From assembly GCA_027186245.1 (NCBI GenBank), contig CP114495.1:7308501-7372500 (forward strand): a stretch of 64,000 nucleotides of DNA. Direction: 5' to 3'. Numbering within the stretch: position 1 is the first letter of the stretch; the number at the start of each line of letters is the position of its first letter. This document shows positions 38,880 to 50,799 of the stretch, piece after piece. The notes below the pieces were generated by a model, which was not told the DNA's origin, ran no database searches, and saw only the letters and a list, made by a program, of their open reading frames with translations. The DNA is from Coriaria nepalensis (Eukaryota; Streptophyta; Magnoliopsida; Cucurbitales; Coriariaceae). Made by a program: the position numbers and the translations under genes.

Positions 38880-39545
38880 CATGAACTCAAATAAGTCTCC
38901 TAAGTGTAGGCCTGAGACTGCCTCTAGGCTTGTGTTGCTGTGCATGTGGGCAGGCAGATTACTTTTGTTTTTTTTTTTAAATTTAAATCTTGTGAGCTAG
39001 GCAGATTTGCGGCATCTCACGTCTGCCCGCCTGCGCACCAGCCCCCTCCTTCCTTCTTTTTTTTTAAATAAAAAATAAAAAATTTAAAATTTTTTTCCCC
39101 TCATTTTTTTTCTATAAATTCCTATATTTTCCTTCATAATTTTCATACTTCAATTTACATTTTACTCTCTTTCTGTCTAATTTTTCATATTATTCTCAAT
39201 ATCTATTCTCAATTTCTCTATAATCTATTTCTAATTCTTCTCAATCTATATAATCTCTCTCTAATTTTTTTTTCCTCAAATTATATACACTCTCAAATTC
39301 TCATTCTAAATCGTGAAGTCTTTATCGATTGAATTTGAATCATTTTAAGTTGTTACTTACTTATACTTGTTTTAACACTTTATTTTATATTTACTAATTT
39401 ATATTAATAAGTTCTAATATTTACTATTATTTTGATGTAGGAAATGAATTCTCACCATGAAAATTTTATCGGTTTTGGTTACTTCGATAATGACATAACT
39501 GTTGAAGACTATGGATCAACCTAATAATATTGACAACAATAGAAT
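38880..39545 (+). mobile_element. Possible hAT-type transposon 5' end
   Basis: GC-rich subterminal sequence with GGCAG/CTGCC and GCCCGCC words (38.93-39.05 kb) leads into a long pyrimidine-rich leader. A probable spliced start follows, acceptor GATGTAG near 39440, then a frame MNSHHENFIGFGYFDNDITVE. This layout resembles Ac/hAT elements, but the frame soon breaks and no transposase domain is present. Confidence 0.3.
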
Positions 39546-39565
39546 GAAATGAGTCATAAATATAG

Positions 39566-40012
39566 TTGTTGATTTTTGAGATAGAGTTTAATCCAGAAAT
39601 TCTTATTGGAAAATGGAATGTATAATAAACTTCAACAAACTTTTGATAAAGTGTGATGAGTTGACAATCATTCACAACACCCATTTGATTGATAAGTCAG
39701 CAAGTGATAGTATCCATAATTTGTTAACTCATCACACTTTATCTAGAGTTTGTCTATATTTGGTTTCTCTACCATTTCCCATTCTTATTAAATTGAGTTT
39801 ACATTAAGTATGAGCCTAAACTATACCACTCATAACTCACTAAGTGGAAAAGGATACTTGTCATTTGTTAAAAACCTTTCCACTTATCACTTTCAGATGG
39901 AGTCTTATGTTATTCATTTAAATTATATTCATACAAGAAAATTTTCAGTTTAATAATTATCGATAAAAAAAGAAATTAACAAATTTGGAGGTAAGAAATT
40001 AAGTTTTATTTT
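39566..40012. repeat. Segment with two hairpins breaking duplication copy 2
   Basis: A 21-base arm, GATAAAGTGTGATGAGTTGAC-type (39645-39665), faces its reverse complement at 39723-39743 with 20 of 21 positions paired. A second hairpin pairs TAAGTGGAAAAGG (39841-39853) with CCTTTCCACTTA (39875-39886). The stretch has no clear counterpart in the parental unit, so it is either an insertion here or a deletion there. Confidence 0.6.
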
Positions 40013-40014
40013 AG

Positions 40015-40990
40015 GTGCTTAAAACCCCTTAAACTTGTTAATTATTATATGAAGGAGATGACATAATAACTTAACTAAATTTGGGATCAATCGTAGTCAA
40101 TGTTACACAAATAATTGATATATATATATATATATATACATATAATTCTTTTCCTTTTCTGTTTTTTAATTTTTTACAAAGGAGTGTTATTTGGTTGATG
40201 ATAAAAGAGTACAAATTATTTTTGATCTCAAAGTCCAAAAACATCTGGAATCCTAACTACTCCACAAGACCCCTTCCAACTCCCAATCTGAAAAGAAAAG
40301 ACAAACTATTTTCTAATGTTATGTTTCCATGAGTCCAAAGCTGCACTACACCATTTTAGTTTCTATATGGGTTTTATTATTATTATTAATATATTTTTTT
40401 AGTAAAATAATTTCTTATGTTGAGCTACTACATCACTAACAGAAGCTTGATAGGTGGTTTGCTCTATCTAGTATCTAGCTGTAAGTAGACTAGATATTAT
40501 GTTTGCTACAACTTTTTTGGTCGGATTTATACAAATCAAGTCGAAATCTTTAGCACCCCAAAAAGTACTATGAGATAGATTAGTCATGTGGGATCTTGTA
40601 TGAATTAATGAAGAAAAGAAAATGGAGCTAAGATGATTTGTAGGCAGTGACAGGACTATTGCCATATCATACTTTTGGTTCATATGTTTTGTCATGAAAT
40701 TGAAGAACATAACAGATTGTTGCATAACCATTTCTGAGGCTCAGAGTATATGCTGTAGTAGCAGTATATTATCCGTAACATGATTTATGTTTATTGGTGT
40801 TAGTTGCTCCATTTTCTTGTATATACTACTATATACTATATACTATATATGTGGTCCACTACTGTATAACTAATTATTATTATATTATAGTATAAATTTG
40901 AAAATTTTGAAAATTCTAGTCCAATCTACTAGAACGTTTTTACTAAACCGTATAATATTTGATACTCTGAATATTCAGCTATAAAAAAGA
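40015..40990. repeat. Duplication copy 2: distal P450 upstream flank
   Basis: Colinear with ~25400-26240, including ATTATATGAAGGAGATG and the GAATATTCAGCTA stretch at the right end. Similarity stops abruptly at ~40985 and resumes at ~44296, on the far side of the Copia element. Confidence 0.8.
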
Positions 40991-41091
40991 AAGCACCCTT
41001 TTAAAAGTCATGCAAATTTTTTTAGATAAATCAAAGATTGGAATTGATTTGAGTTGGATTGAATTAAAAAACTAGCAAAAATTAAACTTTG

Positions 41092-41859
41092 CAGTAGCGG
41101 AAACAAAAAAAACATAACACTTTAGGATTGATGAAATCTTAAACTTAATTATATTGATTGAAACTGATTAACTAAAATATTAATTATAAATTGAAAACAA
41201 ATATCTAAAATATGATTACAAAAATTAATTGAGACTTAGATTACTTAGGAGACAACAAATCAGCTGTTTTAGATATAAGTAGATAATTTCTAATTTACAC
41301 TATGAACTTAGTAAAGCTATCAAAATGGAGACTTTGACAAAAAATGTATCTAATGGATATGCTCTTTCACCAAATGCTCCAACACACTTCTAATGAGCTT
41401 GCAAACTTGCTGAAACCGAATTTGGATAAAAAATAATTCAAACTTGCAGACTTGCCTTACTCATCGAGCAACAAATAAATTAAAACTACAGTTGTCGAGG
41501 CGTCGAGTAATTCATGTGAGAGGCGTCGAGTAAGTCAACCCATCAAATACATCGACTCATCGAGTACGGCCTTCATTGAGTACATTGACCCATCGAGCCA
41601 TCGAGGACGTCCACCCATCGAGTACGACCTCTATTGAGTATGTCGACCCATCAACCAATCGAGCCTTGCTTAGCTGCAATAGACTATAACTCCTTCAATT
41701 TTGATTTGATCTAACAAATTCTTCTTGCAACAAGTTTGCTTTAGCCTCCTTTAATTGTAGGAATGGTGGTCAATGCCAAAAATCTACCGAACACAAAAGT
41801 CAACTTTGATTACTCTTCATTGTTCATTAGGAAGCTATTTCACATTCTTCAAACACTCA
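41092..41859 (-). repeat. 3' LTR of the Copia element
   Basis: Aligns with the LTR at 43578-44290 throughout, with small indels. Its right edge ends ...TTCTTCAAACA, giving a TGTTTGAAG start on the element's own strand. AAGGATGAG just outside may be the polypurine tract. The minisatellite at ~41484-41670 is longer than in the other LTR. Confidence 0.8.
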
Positions 41860-43320
41860 TCCTTGGAATTATTGCTAATGATACCCATCATGCTTCTAAA
41901 ATAATCAAAACCATTATTCATCACAATCTTCTCATTAGTAACCAAAAGAGTAGACATTGGCTTGCTTCCTTCTATTTTGAACTTCTTGATCAAACATTTT
42001 GCATACTTCTCTAGTTTGTCTACTAGAATCCAAGTGTGATTTTTATTTATTATTTTCAGCTTCTCCTTCATTAGTCCACATACATCTGAATGCACTAATT
42101 CAAGTCTCTCTTCTATCCTATAAGTTTGATTTCTAGGAAAAGAACTCCTCTTCAATTTCCCAAGTTAACAGTTTTGACAGATTTTCTCTTGAGGTTTTAC
42201 TTGAGGCAAATCTTCAGCCATTTCCTTTGAGCTCAAAGTCTATATTGCTTTCAGGTCAAAATGGTCGAACCTCGTGTGCCACACGCATAACTCATCACTC
42301 TTCCAAATAAAGGTCTGATGACTCCACTGAACAGAGAAAATGTTGTGACTTACTGGAACTTGCACCACTTGCTTCTTTCTTGCATCCAAGATGGTACAAT
42401 GTTTATCTTTAAACAACAATGTGCAACCCTTCTTCATTAGCTGGCCAACACTGAACAAGTTGTGCTTCAAGTCAGGAACTAGAAACACACTGGCAATCAA
42501 TTTGTTGCATTTTCTGATTTTAACAGAAATGGTTACTCTTCCATGAGCTTTTTTTAACAGAAATGGTTACTCTTCCACGAGCTTGTACTCCTTGTCCTTT
42601 TCCAACCATGATTGTGGTTGAAAATTTTTTATCCAGCTCCCTTGAAAAGACTCTTATTATGAGTCATGTGGTTAGTATAACCACTATCTATGAACCATTC
42701 ATCTCTTGATATGTTCTTGACAGATTTCGTGGCCATAAGAACAGTTCTTCCTCTTTAACTTCTTCTACTCCATTGACTCTTTATGGTTGTGGATTTCCTC
42801 TTGGTTTCCTCCTGCAATCCCTCTCAACATAACCAAATAACTTGCAAAAGTTTCATTGTAGTTTTCCCTTCCAATAAAGGTTCTTCTGTGTGTGATTCTT
42901 CCTCTTGCATATGCTGCAAGAAGAAGACTGTTTCTTTTCTGAGTATTGAGCTCTTCCAGAACTACTTAAACCTTTTGAGCGAGTGGATTGATTCTTCCAC
43001 TGTTTTCCTTTGTTCTTTGCCATGAAAGCTCCTTCTGTCTCTCCTTCTTTGAGCTTAGAATTCCTTTGCTCTTTTGGTTAAAGAGAGCCAGTAAGCTCTA
43101 ACAGAGTCAAGGTCTCTAGATCTTTGCTTTCTTCAATTGCATCGATCTTGGAATCAAACTTGGTTGGTACACTAACCAAAGCCTTGCCAATTAGCATTTT
43201 CTCAATTACATATGCTCCAAGTAACTTCATCTGGTTGGATACTTGCAACAATCCACCTGTATAGCTCTTGACAATTTCATCTTCATTTATCTTGATGTCT
43301 GCCTGCAAGGAGTCTGATGG
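41835..43320 (-). pseudogene. Copia gag-pol remnant, internally deleted
   Basis: Read on the minus strand from 43308, a gag frame contains QMKLLGAYVIEKMLIGKALV...KFDSKIDAIEESKDL, the Copia gag (UBN2) signature. A degraded zinc-knuckle region follows. Then comes SVFLVPDLKHNLFSVGQLMKKG and a GAG-pre-integrase WHTRFDH (42500-42240). The frame at 42155-41835 fuses an early integrase block (ERLELVHSDVCGLMK) directly to a late reverse-transcriptase block (KKFKIEGSKPMSTLLVTNEKI), showing a large internal deletion. The result cannot transpose on its own. Confidence 0.85.
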
Positions 43321-43577
43321 TTCTCACCCTTGCTGTCTCTTAAAATTTTGTTTTCAAGAGATCCTAAGCTTCTTTTGCAACTTCGTAACCCATGATCCGA
43401 GTGAAGATGTCATCACTGATTACTGAATGCAGTGTTGACAAAGCCTTGTAGTTGTTTTGCTTAGTCACTTTCTATTTTCAGATCTGTTGGATTGTTTAGT
43501 CCTCTTCCTCATTAGATTCTTCATACCCTCATCCACTATCTCCCATAGACTAAGTGCATTCAGGTAAGTGATCAGAC

Positions 43578-44290
43578 TCTACAGCAGTAGAAACATAGAA
43601 AATAGAATAGCTTAAGATTGATGAAATTTGAAACTTAATTGTATTGATTGAAACTGATTAACTAAAATATCAATTAAAACTTGAAACTAAGTATCTAAAA
43701 CATGATTACAAAAATTAATTGAGACTTAAACTACTTAGGAGACAACAAATAGGTGCTTTAGACATAAGCAAAATAACTTTTGATTTGCACTCTTAACTTA
43801 GTAAAGCTGTCAAAATTGAGACTTTGACCAAAATGGCATCTACTGGATATACTCTTCCATAAAATGCTCCAACACACTTCTAATGAGCTTGCAAAATTGT
43901 TGGAACTAGATTTGGATAAAAAAGAACTCAAACTTGTAGACTTGCCTTGCTGATCGAGCAACGGACAAACCAAAATTGCAGCTGTCGAGGTGTCGAGTAA
44001 TTCATGTGAGAGGCATCGAGTACGTCGACCAATCAAGTACATCGACCCATCAAGTACGTCGACCCATCGAGTATGGCCTCCGTTGAGTTTGTTGACCCAT
44101 CGAGCCATGCTCAGTTACAATAGACTATAACTCCTTCAATTTTGATCTGATTTAACTGATTCTTCTTGCATCAAGTTTGTTTTAGCCTCCTTCAACTGTA
44201 GGAATGGTAGTCAATACCAAAAATCCACCAAACACAAAAAGTCAACTCTGATCACTCTTCATTGTTCATTACGAAACGGTTTCACTTTCT
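43578..44290 (-). repeat. 5' LTR of the Copia element
   Basis: Counterpart of 41092-41859; it ends ...CTTCAAACA at the boundary with host DNA that matches 26240 onward. I did not find a clear initiator-tRNA primer-binding site next to it. Its minisatellite (43948-44106) has fewer units than the other LTR. Confidence 0.8.
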
Positions 44291-44295
44291 TCAAA

Positions 44296-44871
44296 CAAAA
44301 ATAAATTCGAAAGATTACAAGGAGTCATCACAATCGGTGTTTTTTTTTAACTGTGTAAAATCTACTTTTTTTTTTTCTCTTTTTCGGTCGATAAGCTGAG
44401 CGTTAATGATTAGTTTTTAGGTAAAATATTTACATCTCTAAGGTTAAACTTTTAAAAATATAATATATAGTCTTGGAACTCAAAACCTAAAGGCGAATTT
44501 TGCCAAGAATCTGGAGTCTTGACTACTACAGCAATCCCTCGAGTTAAAAGCTAATTGTTAATGCGTCGTGGTTCAGTGGCGGAGCCATGACTGCAAATGA
44601 GCACGGACAAAATTATAAAAGCTAAATTATCATTTTCGTCCTTGAATTTTTATTAATTGATTTTTTTTGTTGATGAACTTTTAAGTTAATTTTTATGTCT
44701 TAATTTCTAAAATTTTTCATTTTCATTATTAGATTCACATTCACACCAAAAACATCATTAATATCATTGTTGAAGTGATTATTATTTTTTTTAAAGATTA
44801 AAGTGGTAAAGAATGAAAAATGAAGAATCTGAAATAAAATAATTAAAATTTGTGAATAAAAAAAAAAAAAT

Positions 44872-44909
<38 letters not shown>

Positions 44910-45410
44910 CCTTTTAAGGATATAAAAAGGTTAAGAAAACATGGAAGTAGAAGAAAAGAAGAGGGATGTGGAGAGAAAATGAGAGATTAAATACAGCTAG
45001 TGATGGAAGGCATACAATTTATACATAACAAAACAAAAGATGAGAAGGCTAAGGGGGTTAGAAGAAGCTCTTAACTGTACACACACGACCATTAAGCCAT
45101 TCCCAAGCTCTTAACCTCACACTAATATATATACATATCATATATCTATATATATGATATTTTCCTATTCATCCGTCTGCTTAGCTAAGCGGCCGCCTAT
45201 GCTCGAATGAGGTTGGTTACACCCTGTGTGGTTATTCCAATATATTAATGCACATAATTTCATTGAAGTATCTTCCAAGAGATAATATAAAATATAATAA
45301 ATTGAAAAACTTGTCAAAATTAGACTCCACCTTCATTTTATAAATCATAGTGGAGAAGGAGAAGAAACCATCAACAATCACACATCTCCCTCCTTGATTG
45401 ACAGAAAGAC
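44296..45410. repeat. Duplication copy 2: proximal P450 upstream flank
   Basis: Matches 26240-26735 in blocks: 44296-44380, 44730-44785 and 45168-45410. Between blocks it has about 350 bases each of sequence absent from copy 1, including a (TA)n run at 44877-44907. The GC-rich palindromic block (45179-45240) and TATA box (45336-45345) are retained. Confidence 0.75.
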
Positions 45411-48162
45411 ATGATGATTATGGCTGTCCTTCCAATTTGGCTGCAAGAAGGGTTCCAATCCTTCTTCCTCTTTGGGTCCATTTCCCTACTTCTCCTACTG
45501 TTCACTAATTTTCAATCCAAAAAAGCAAGATCAACCTACAACCTCCCACCATCCCCTCCAAAGCTACCCATAATAGGCAACCTTCACCAGCTCGGCAAAT
45601 TTCCTCCCATGTCTCTCTCCAATCTGGCCAAACAGTTTGGTCCGATTATTTACCTGCAACTTGGAAAGATCCCAACGGTTGTGATTTCATCAGCTAGATT
45701 GGCTAAAGAAGTGGTCAAAACCCATGATCTTGCCATATCGAACAGGCCAAGAACCTTTGCGGCGAAGTATCTGTTTTATGATTGCACTGATATTGGTTTC
45801 TCTCCTTACGGTCCTTACTGGAGAAACGTACGTAAAATCTGCACTCTTGAGCTGCTAAGTGCGAAAAGGGTCGAGTCTTTTAGCTTTGTCCGGGAAGAAG
45901 AAGTTGCTCGTCTTGTAAGTAGAGTTGCACAGTCTTATCCCGGTAAGGTTAAGACCATTAGGTCTTTTATTTATTCTGTTTATTTATTTTTTCGATTTAA
46001 TAATTTGTAAATGATCATTTTTACTCTCTTTAACTATTGATACTTAACTTTACTATTTAGTCAATCATCTCCTTATACTATGAAAACTCATATTTCAACA
46101 CCTAAAGTATTATACTTCCGCCAATACCTCCCTTATAGCTCATTTACGGTCAATTTCTAACCGAAACTATATGAGCGTCGGACGTATCACTAACAGAGAT
46201 GATAAAACTTTAAACTCGAGGATATAGATTCATACCGTCCATTTCCGTAAGAATAGACAATAATTAGACTATAAGAGAATTATGGACTAATCATATTAAT
46301 TAGATGCTAAAGTATGAATTTTTATAGTATATGAGAATAATTGGGCCAAATCTTAATAATTAAAGTTTATTTATAGAGGATTGTGTATGTAAGTGGTCTA
46401 CCAAAAAAGTGAACGTAGTTAGGCTGACCTATACTTGTCATATTACAAGAGGAGTGCCATGTTTGGATTAAAGATAACTTACCCAAAAAAAATTTGTTTG
46501 AAAGTCATTTTTAAACGTCACTGATTTGAAATTGACTTTCATACCCGATGTATATATCACATGGTATTTCCATGGGAGAAATCTTGTCGAAACCAATCGA
46601 TTTGATTTGGTTCTGTCACAAACTAGATTGAAATCGATGTAGTTCGTTCATGAAAAATATCAATTGACTAAGAGAACCATGGTAGGGGACGAGAGATGAA
46701 AGGTGGCATCGGTGGCCATGTAGAAAGAGATGGCTAGAAATGGGGAAGATGAAGAGATTGAGTACGCTTAATTATTTTGTAAAAATGTAATTAAAATAAA
46801 ATTCTTAGAGGTCGAAATAAAAAGAAATTATATTAAAGAGTCTTAGACGGAAATAATAATAAATAAATAAATTATTTGTCCGTGAGGGGTAAGTTGGGGT
46901 GACAGTGCATGGTTTTTGAAGAATGTGGGTTGAAATAGAATTTTGAAAAAATAGAAGTTAGAAACATGTCATGACATATTAATTGAGATACATTATCAAT
47001 ATTTTAATAATAACATGATTCATATCTAATTCATGCAGGCGTGACTAATCTAAGTAAGCTTCTTGGACTATATGCAAACACTGGACTTTGCAAGGTCGCT
47101 TTCGGAAGAGATTTCTCTGTGGGAGGGGATTACGATCGTTTCGGTTTTCAGAAGATGTTGATGGAGAATCAAGAACTTCTCGGAGCTTTCCACATTGGAG
47201 ATTTCTTCCCTTCCATGGAGTTCATACTTACCTTTAGCGGCCTGAAATCAAGACTGCGTAACATGTCCCAACGTTTTGATAAAATCCTCGACAAGATCAT
47301 ATCAGAGCATCTTGATCCCAACAGAATCAAAAATAATAACAAGGATCTTGTCGATGTATTACTCGATGTACACGAGAAAGGGATGGGTGATATGCCGCTT
47401 ACTTTAGATAACGTGAAGGCTATAATCTTGGTAAGTGAAAGAGTACTACCCCCTTTTATCATACATTAATGTAAGTTTGATGCACATATTTAGCTAACGT
47501 GCATAGTAAATTGATGTACATGTACATTGTTGAGTTCATTTTCTATGCAGGACATGTTTACTGCAGGATCGGATACAACGTTTGTAACCCTAGATTGGGC
47601 AATGACAGAGCTCATAATGAACCCGAAAGTGATGGAAAGAGCACAAGCCGAAGTACGGGGCATTGTTGGAGACAGAAGAGTTGTTATAGGATCTGATCTG
47701 TCTCGTATGCCCTACTTGAGGGCTTTCATGAAGGAGATATTCCGTTTGCATCCCCCAGCTCCGCTATTAATACCGAGAGAATCCATGGAAGATGTAATCA
47801 TAGATGGCTATGGAATTCCGGCAAAAACACAAATTTTCATCAATGCTTGGGCAATAGGGAGGGACCCGGAAGTCTGGGGAAATCCAGAAGTATTTGAACC
47901 AGAAAGGTTTATGGATAGCAATGTAGATTTCAAGGGTCAAGATTTTGAACTGATTCCTTTTGGTGCTGGAAGAAGAATCTGTCCTGCCCTTACATTTGCA
48001 ATAGCTATTGTTGAGCTTCCTTTAGCTCAACTTCTGCATAGCTTTGACTGTGAGCTTCCACCTGGGATAGCACGTAAGGATCTTGATATGACTGAACGTT
48101 TTGGAATCACAACTAATAGGATTGAAGATCTCATTGTTGTTGCCAAACCACACTTTGTTTAA
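45411..48162 (+). CDS. Cytochrome P450, CYP71 family (copy 2), complete, 3 exons
   Basis: Tandem-duplicate paralogue of the P450 at 26736, roughly 95% identical in protein by my count. Exons 45411-45942, 47039-47430 and 47551-48162 have the same lengths as in copy 1 and give 511 aa. Membrane anchor, proline hinge, AGSDTT, KEIFR, FEPERF and PFGAGRRICPA with Cys 452 are all intact, so it should be an active enzyme if expressed. Differences include E399A, R402Q, S461I and G491R; residue 491 lies in the TExFGITT turn, near substrate-recognition site 6, which may alter specificity (inference). Intron 1 is 1096 bases against 195 in copy 1. Its upstream region carries the Copia insertion ~1.1 kb from the ATG. 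Confidence 0.93.
46061..46344. mobile_element. MITE-like element in P450-2 intron 1
   Basis: The left edge CAATCATCTCCTTATACTAT... and the right edge (complement of ...ATAGTATATGAGAATAATTG) form imperfect terminal inverted repeats of about 44 bases around a ~280-base non-coding segment. It sits in the ~900 bases present in copy 2 but absent from copy 1. No target-site duplication was identified. Confidence 0.5.
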
Positions 48163-48795
48163 GATAGAAAATATTACCGCCAGAATAAAAAAGTAAGCTA
48201 AAAATAATTGCATTGTATGCATATGACTAGCTACATGCATAATAAGACAATCGACTTGGTTAACTTAGCGTTCATCATCTTTGCTCGTTCGAGTGCTCGG
48301 TTGAAAGCAAACGATGCAGCTTTTCTGTAGTTGGGGAGATTATATTAGCCGAGAAGTGAAAAATCCTATGGATATATAAGATCCTCATTGTACTTCTTGA
48401 TCATTCGGATAATTTCTTTGTAGATTCTGATATAAACTTTTGTAGATGTGTTTCCAGAAATAGGAATGATAATATGTACCAGCTTTGTCTCTCAAATCCA
48501 GCTTGTCCATTAAGGTTGATTTTTAGGATAACAAATATGGATCGGACACTGAACTCGAGGTATGATTTCCTCATGAGGTATTTTTCACTTCATAATCAAT
48601 ATTTGACATATTTATAGGGATTTACCCTAATAGGGTACAATACATACAAAAGGTGCATACATGAAAGAGACCCACTATACAAAATCCTAAATTAAGTCTT
48701 ACGCTACTTTTCTTTCCAATTTCTAACTTTAGCATCAGTGGTGATTTTATCGAATAGAACCCCGTCAATAGTACTCCGTTTGTTTCTTAGTGCAG
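48163..48795. repeat. Duplication copy 2: P450 3' flank
   Basis: Colinear with 28553-29205; similarity ends at CTCCGTTTGTTTCTTAG. This is the right-hand limit of the duplicated unit. Confidence 0.8.
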
Positions 48796-49397
48796 ATGTG
48801 GGCAGTCATAAACATGTAAAGAAAGTATCATTAAATACTAAGTTGTTAGGTTGAGTTACTTAAGCATTTTAAAACAAGGGAGTATTTGTGATACTTGGTC
48901 AATCTAGCCTCTTTACAATTTCAGAAATTAAAAAAAAAATGAAAAGACTTATTTACCCATTTTCTTTATTTTTTTTGTAATCTTCTAATATCTCTAGATT
49001 ATATTTAGTAGTGAAAAATAAATTTAAAGTAGACTTATTAGTAAATTTTAATTTCCACCTATATCTAAATTTAATAATATAAATAATTAAGAACATTTTT
49101 ATAATTTCAAAACTTAAAAAGGGCTTAAGTGTAATAATAATAAAAAAATAATAATAATAATAAAATAACATTTTCATAATTTCAAAACTTAAAAAGGGCT
49201 TAAGTGTAATAATAATAAAATAATAATAATAATAATAAAATAATAAAAACAACAAAGCTCCATGTTAATGCCTATTTGGCAACTCTTAAGTTAGCTAACT
49301 CATTATCTTGCGTTAATCATCAATCGGAAGAATGAGTCAATAAGACACATGTCACCACTCAAATCTTCGATTAACCATATAAATACCCCTTTAGCCA
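48796..49397. other. AT-rich spacer with a 73-bp tandem repeat
   Basis: No gene. At ~49093-49240 a 73-base unit containing TTAAAAAGGGCTTAAGTGTAA followed by (AAT)n is repeated twice. The remainder is AT-rich. Confidence 0.7.
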
Positions 49398-49590
49398 AAG
49401 AGAAAATGGGCAAGAAAGGAAAAAGGAAAGAAAGGGAAAGAGAGGGGAAGGAAAGAGAGAGAAAGGAAAGGAAAGGAAAAAGGAGGGAAAGGAAAGGAAA
49501 GGAAAAAGGAGAGAAAGGAAGGAAAGGAAAGGAAGGAGAGAAAGGAGAGGAAGGTAAGGAAAGAAAGAAGGAGGAAAGAGGAAAGTCAAG
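49398..49590. repeat. Long (GGAAA)n-type polypurine tract
   Basis: About 190 bases are almost exclusively A and G on the plus strand, built from GGAAA/GGAAAGG units with few interruptions. Frames across it encode only Lys/Glu/Arg repeats or their complement and are not genes. Confidence 0.95.
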
Positions 49591-49627
49591 ATCTCCGGTC
49601 AACCAACTTTTGTAAGTATAATCTCAC

Positions 49628-50594
49628 TGCAACACCCGGATATTATTTGTTTATTATTATGGTTATAATTATATTAATTTAGGATAATATAAATTATTAA
49701 GCATAATGACTTGGTTATGTCTGCGTTAGGATTATAATTATAACATGCTAAGTAGAAGTGAAATACTATGATTACTATGCTAGAAATAAGGATTATAACT
49801 AGAATGAACATAATATAGCATGATGGTTTAAGGAAAGTACAAACTTTAAACATTAAGTGCATATGTTCATATTTCCAGAAGTTAATGTTATGCTAAAATA
49901 AATAAGAAGCATAAGCATACATAATATTAAAGTGAGGTGCTGCCGGATCAAAAGAAAGATCGATTGTCGATCAGAAAGGACCCTAAATGATATTAAAGAA
50001 AAGGTCATAAGTGAATCGTTGCAACGGTCATAAGCGGACCACTGATTAAATATCAGTTGACATGTCGGTGGTAGCATCCTCAGGGCCCAAGTATGTAGAA
50101 TGATAGGAATTTATGCATGTTAGATATAGGTCATAAAAGCACTAACTCACGATAATTATAAAAAGAATAGCGATGTGAGTAGGACACTATCCTTACTGAG
50201 CTTCTAGCTCATAGATGTCTACTCTGTGTTGTAGGAAATTACAAAGGTAAGGCGGTAAGCTAAGGAACTGATTAAATATCAGTTTGTGAGATTGTACATA
50301 TGAGACCCGACCTCTGTAAACAATGAGTTTGAAAATTTGCACTTCTTATGTATATGTATATTCAAATAAAAATAAAGTATTTAAAAAGTTTTGAGATTAC
50401 TTTTCTATGACAAAGGCTTCTGCAGTATTTTCAAATTATTACGTATATCCTTCAAACCGTTTTTAGAAATAAAGTTAATTTTAAGGAACAAAAATTTTTA
50501 TAATAAAATGGAAAAGTAACACATCTACTAGCTGTATATGTTTCCCTAAGAAAAGTATTTGATAACCTAAACAGCTAGTAGGGCGGGCGTTACA
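49628..50594. mobile_element. Probable solo LTR (Ty3/Gypsy-like)
   Basis: The segment begins TGCAACACCCGG and ends GGGCGGGCGTTACA: TG...CA termini with an imperfect terminal inverted repeat typical of plant LTRs that start TGTAACACCC. It is 967 bases, non-coding, and no partner LTR or gag-pol lies on either side. Five-base target duplications are not evident (CTCAC versus TCTTC). Confidence 0.5.
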
Positions 50595-50799
50595 TCTTCA
50601 CTCTTGATGCAGAAAGATGCAGGCCTCCATTGTTACATTTTTCTTCTCAACGGAGACATACATTTAAGCTCACATTTGCTCTAAAATTGTTTGAAACACA
50701 ATGAAACCTAATGACATTCGTTTTGTTACTTCGAGATATGTATCAAGTTAAAAAAAAAAATTTAATAATTTTTTCTAAAGATGATATCAGTGCAATAAA

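Larger units (their letters stand above)
41092..44290 (-). mobile_element. Deleted Ty1/Copia retrotransposon, ~3.2 kb, two LTRs
   Basis: Direct repeats at 41092-41859 (3' LTR) and 43578-44290 (5' LTR) flank Copia gag and pol remnants on the minus strand. The element lies inside duplication copy 2: flanks at 40990 and 44296 are contiguous near 26240 in copy 1, so insertion followed the duplication. The interior is only ~1.7 kb because most of the integrase and reverse transcriptase is deleted. Seventy-odd bases left of the 3' LTR (41017-41091) are unexplained and I could not identify a target-site duplication. Each LTR contains a GTCGACCCATCGAGTA-type minisatellite. Confidence 0.85.

Noticed and set aside
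49303..49615. Lys/Glu-rich plus-strand and Phe/Ser/Leu-rich minus-strand frames
   Set aside because: Both translate the polypurine tract; open by composition only.
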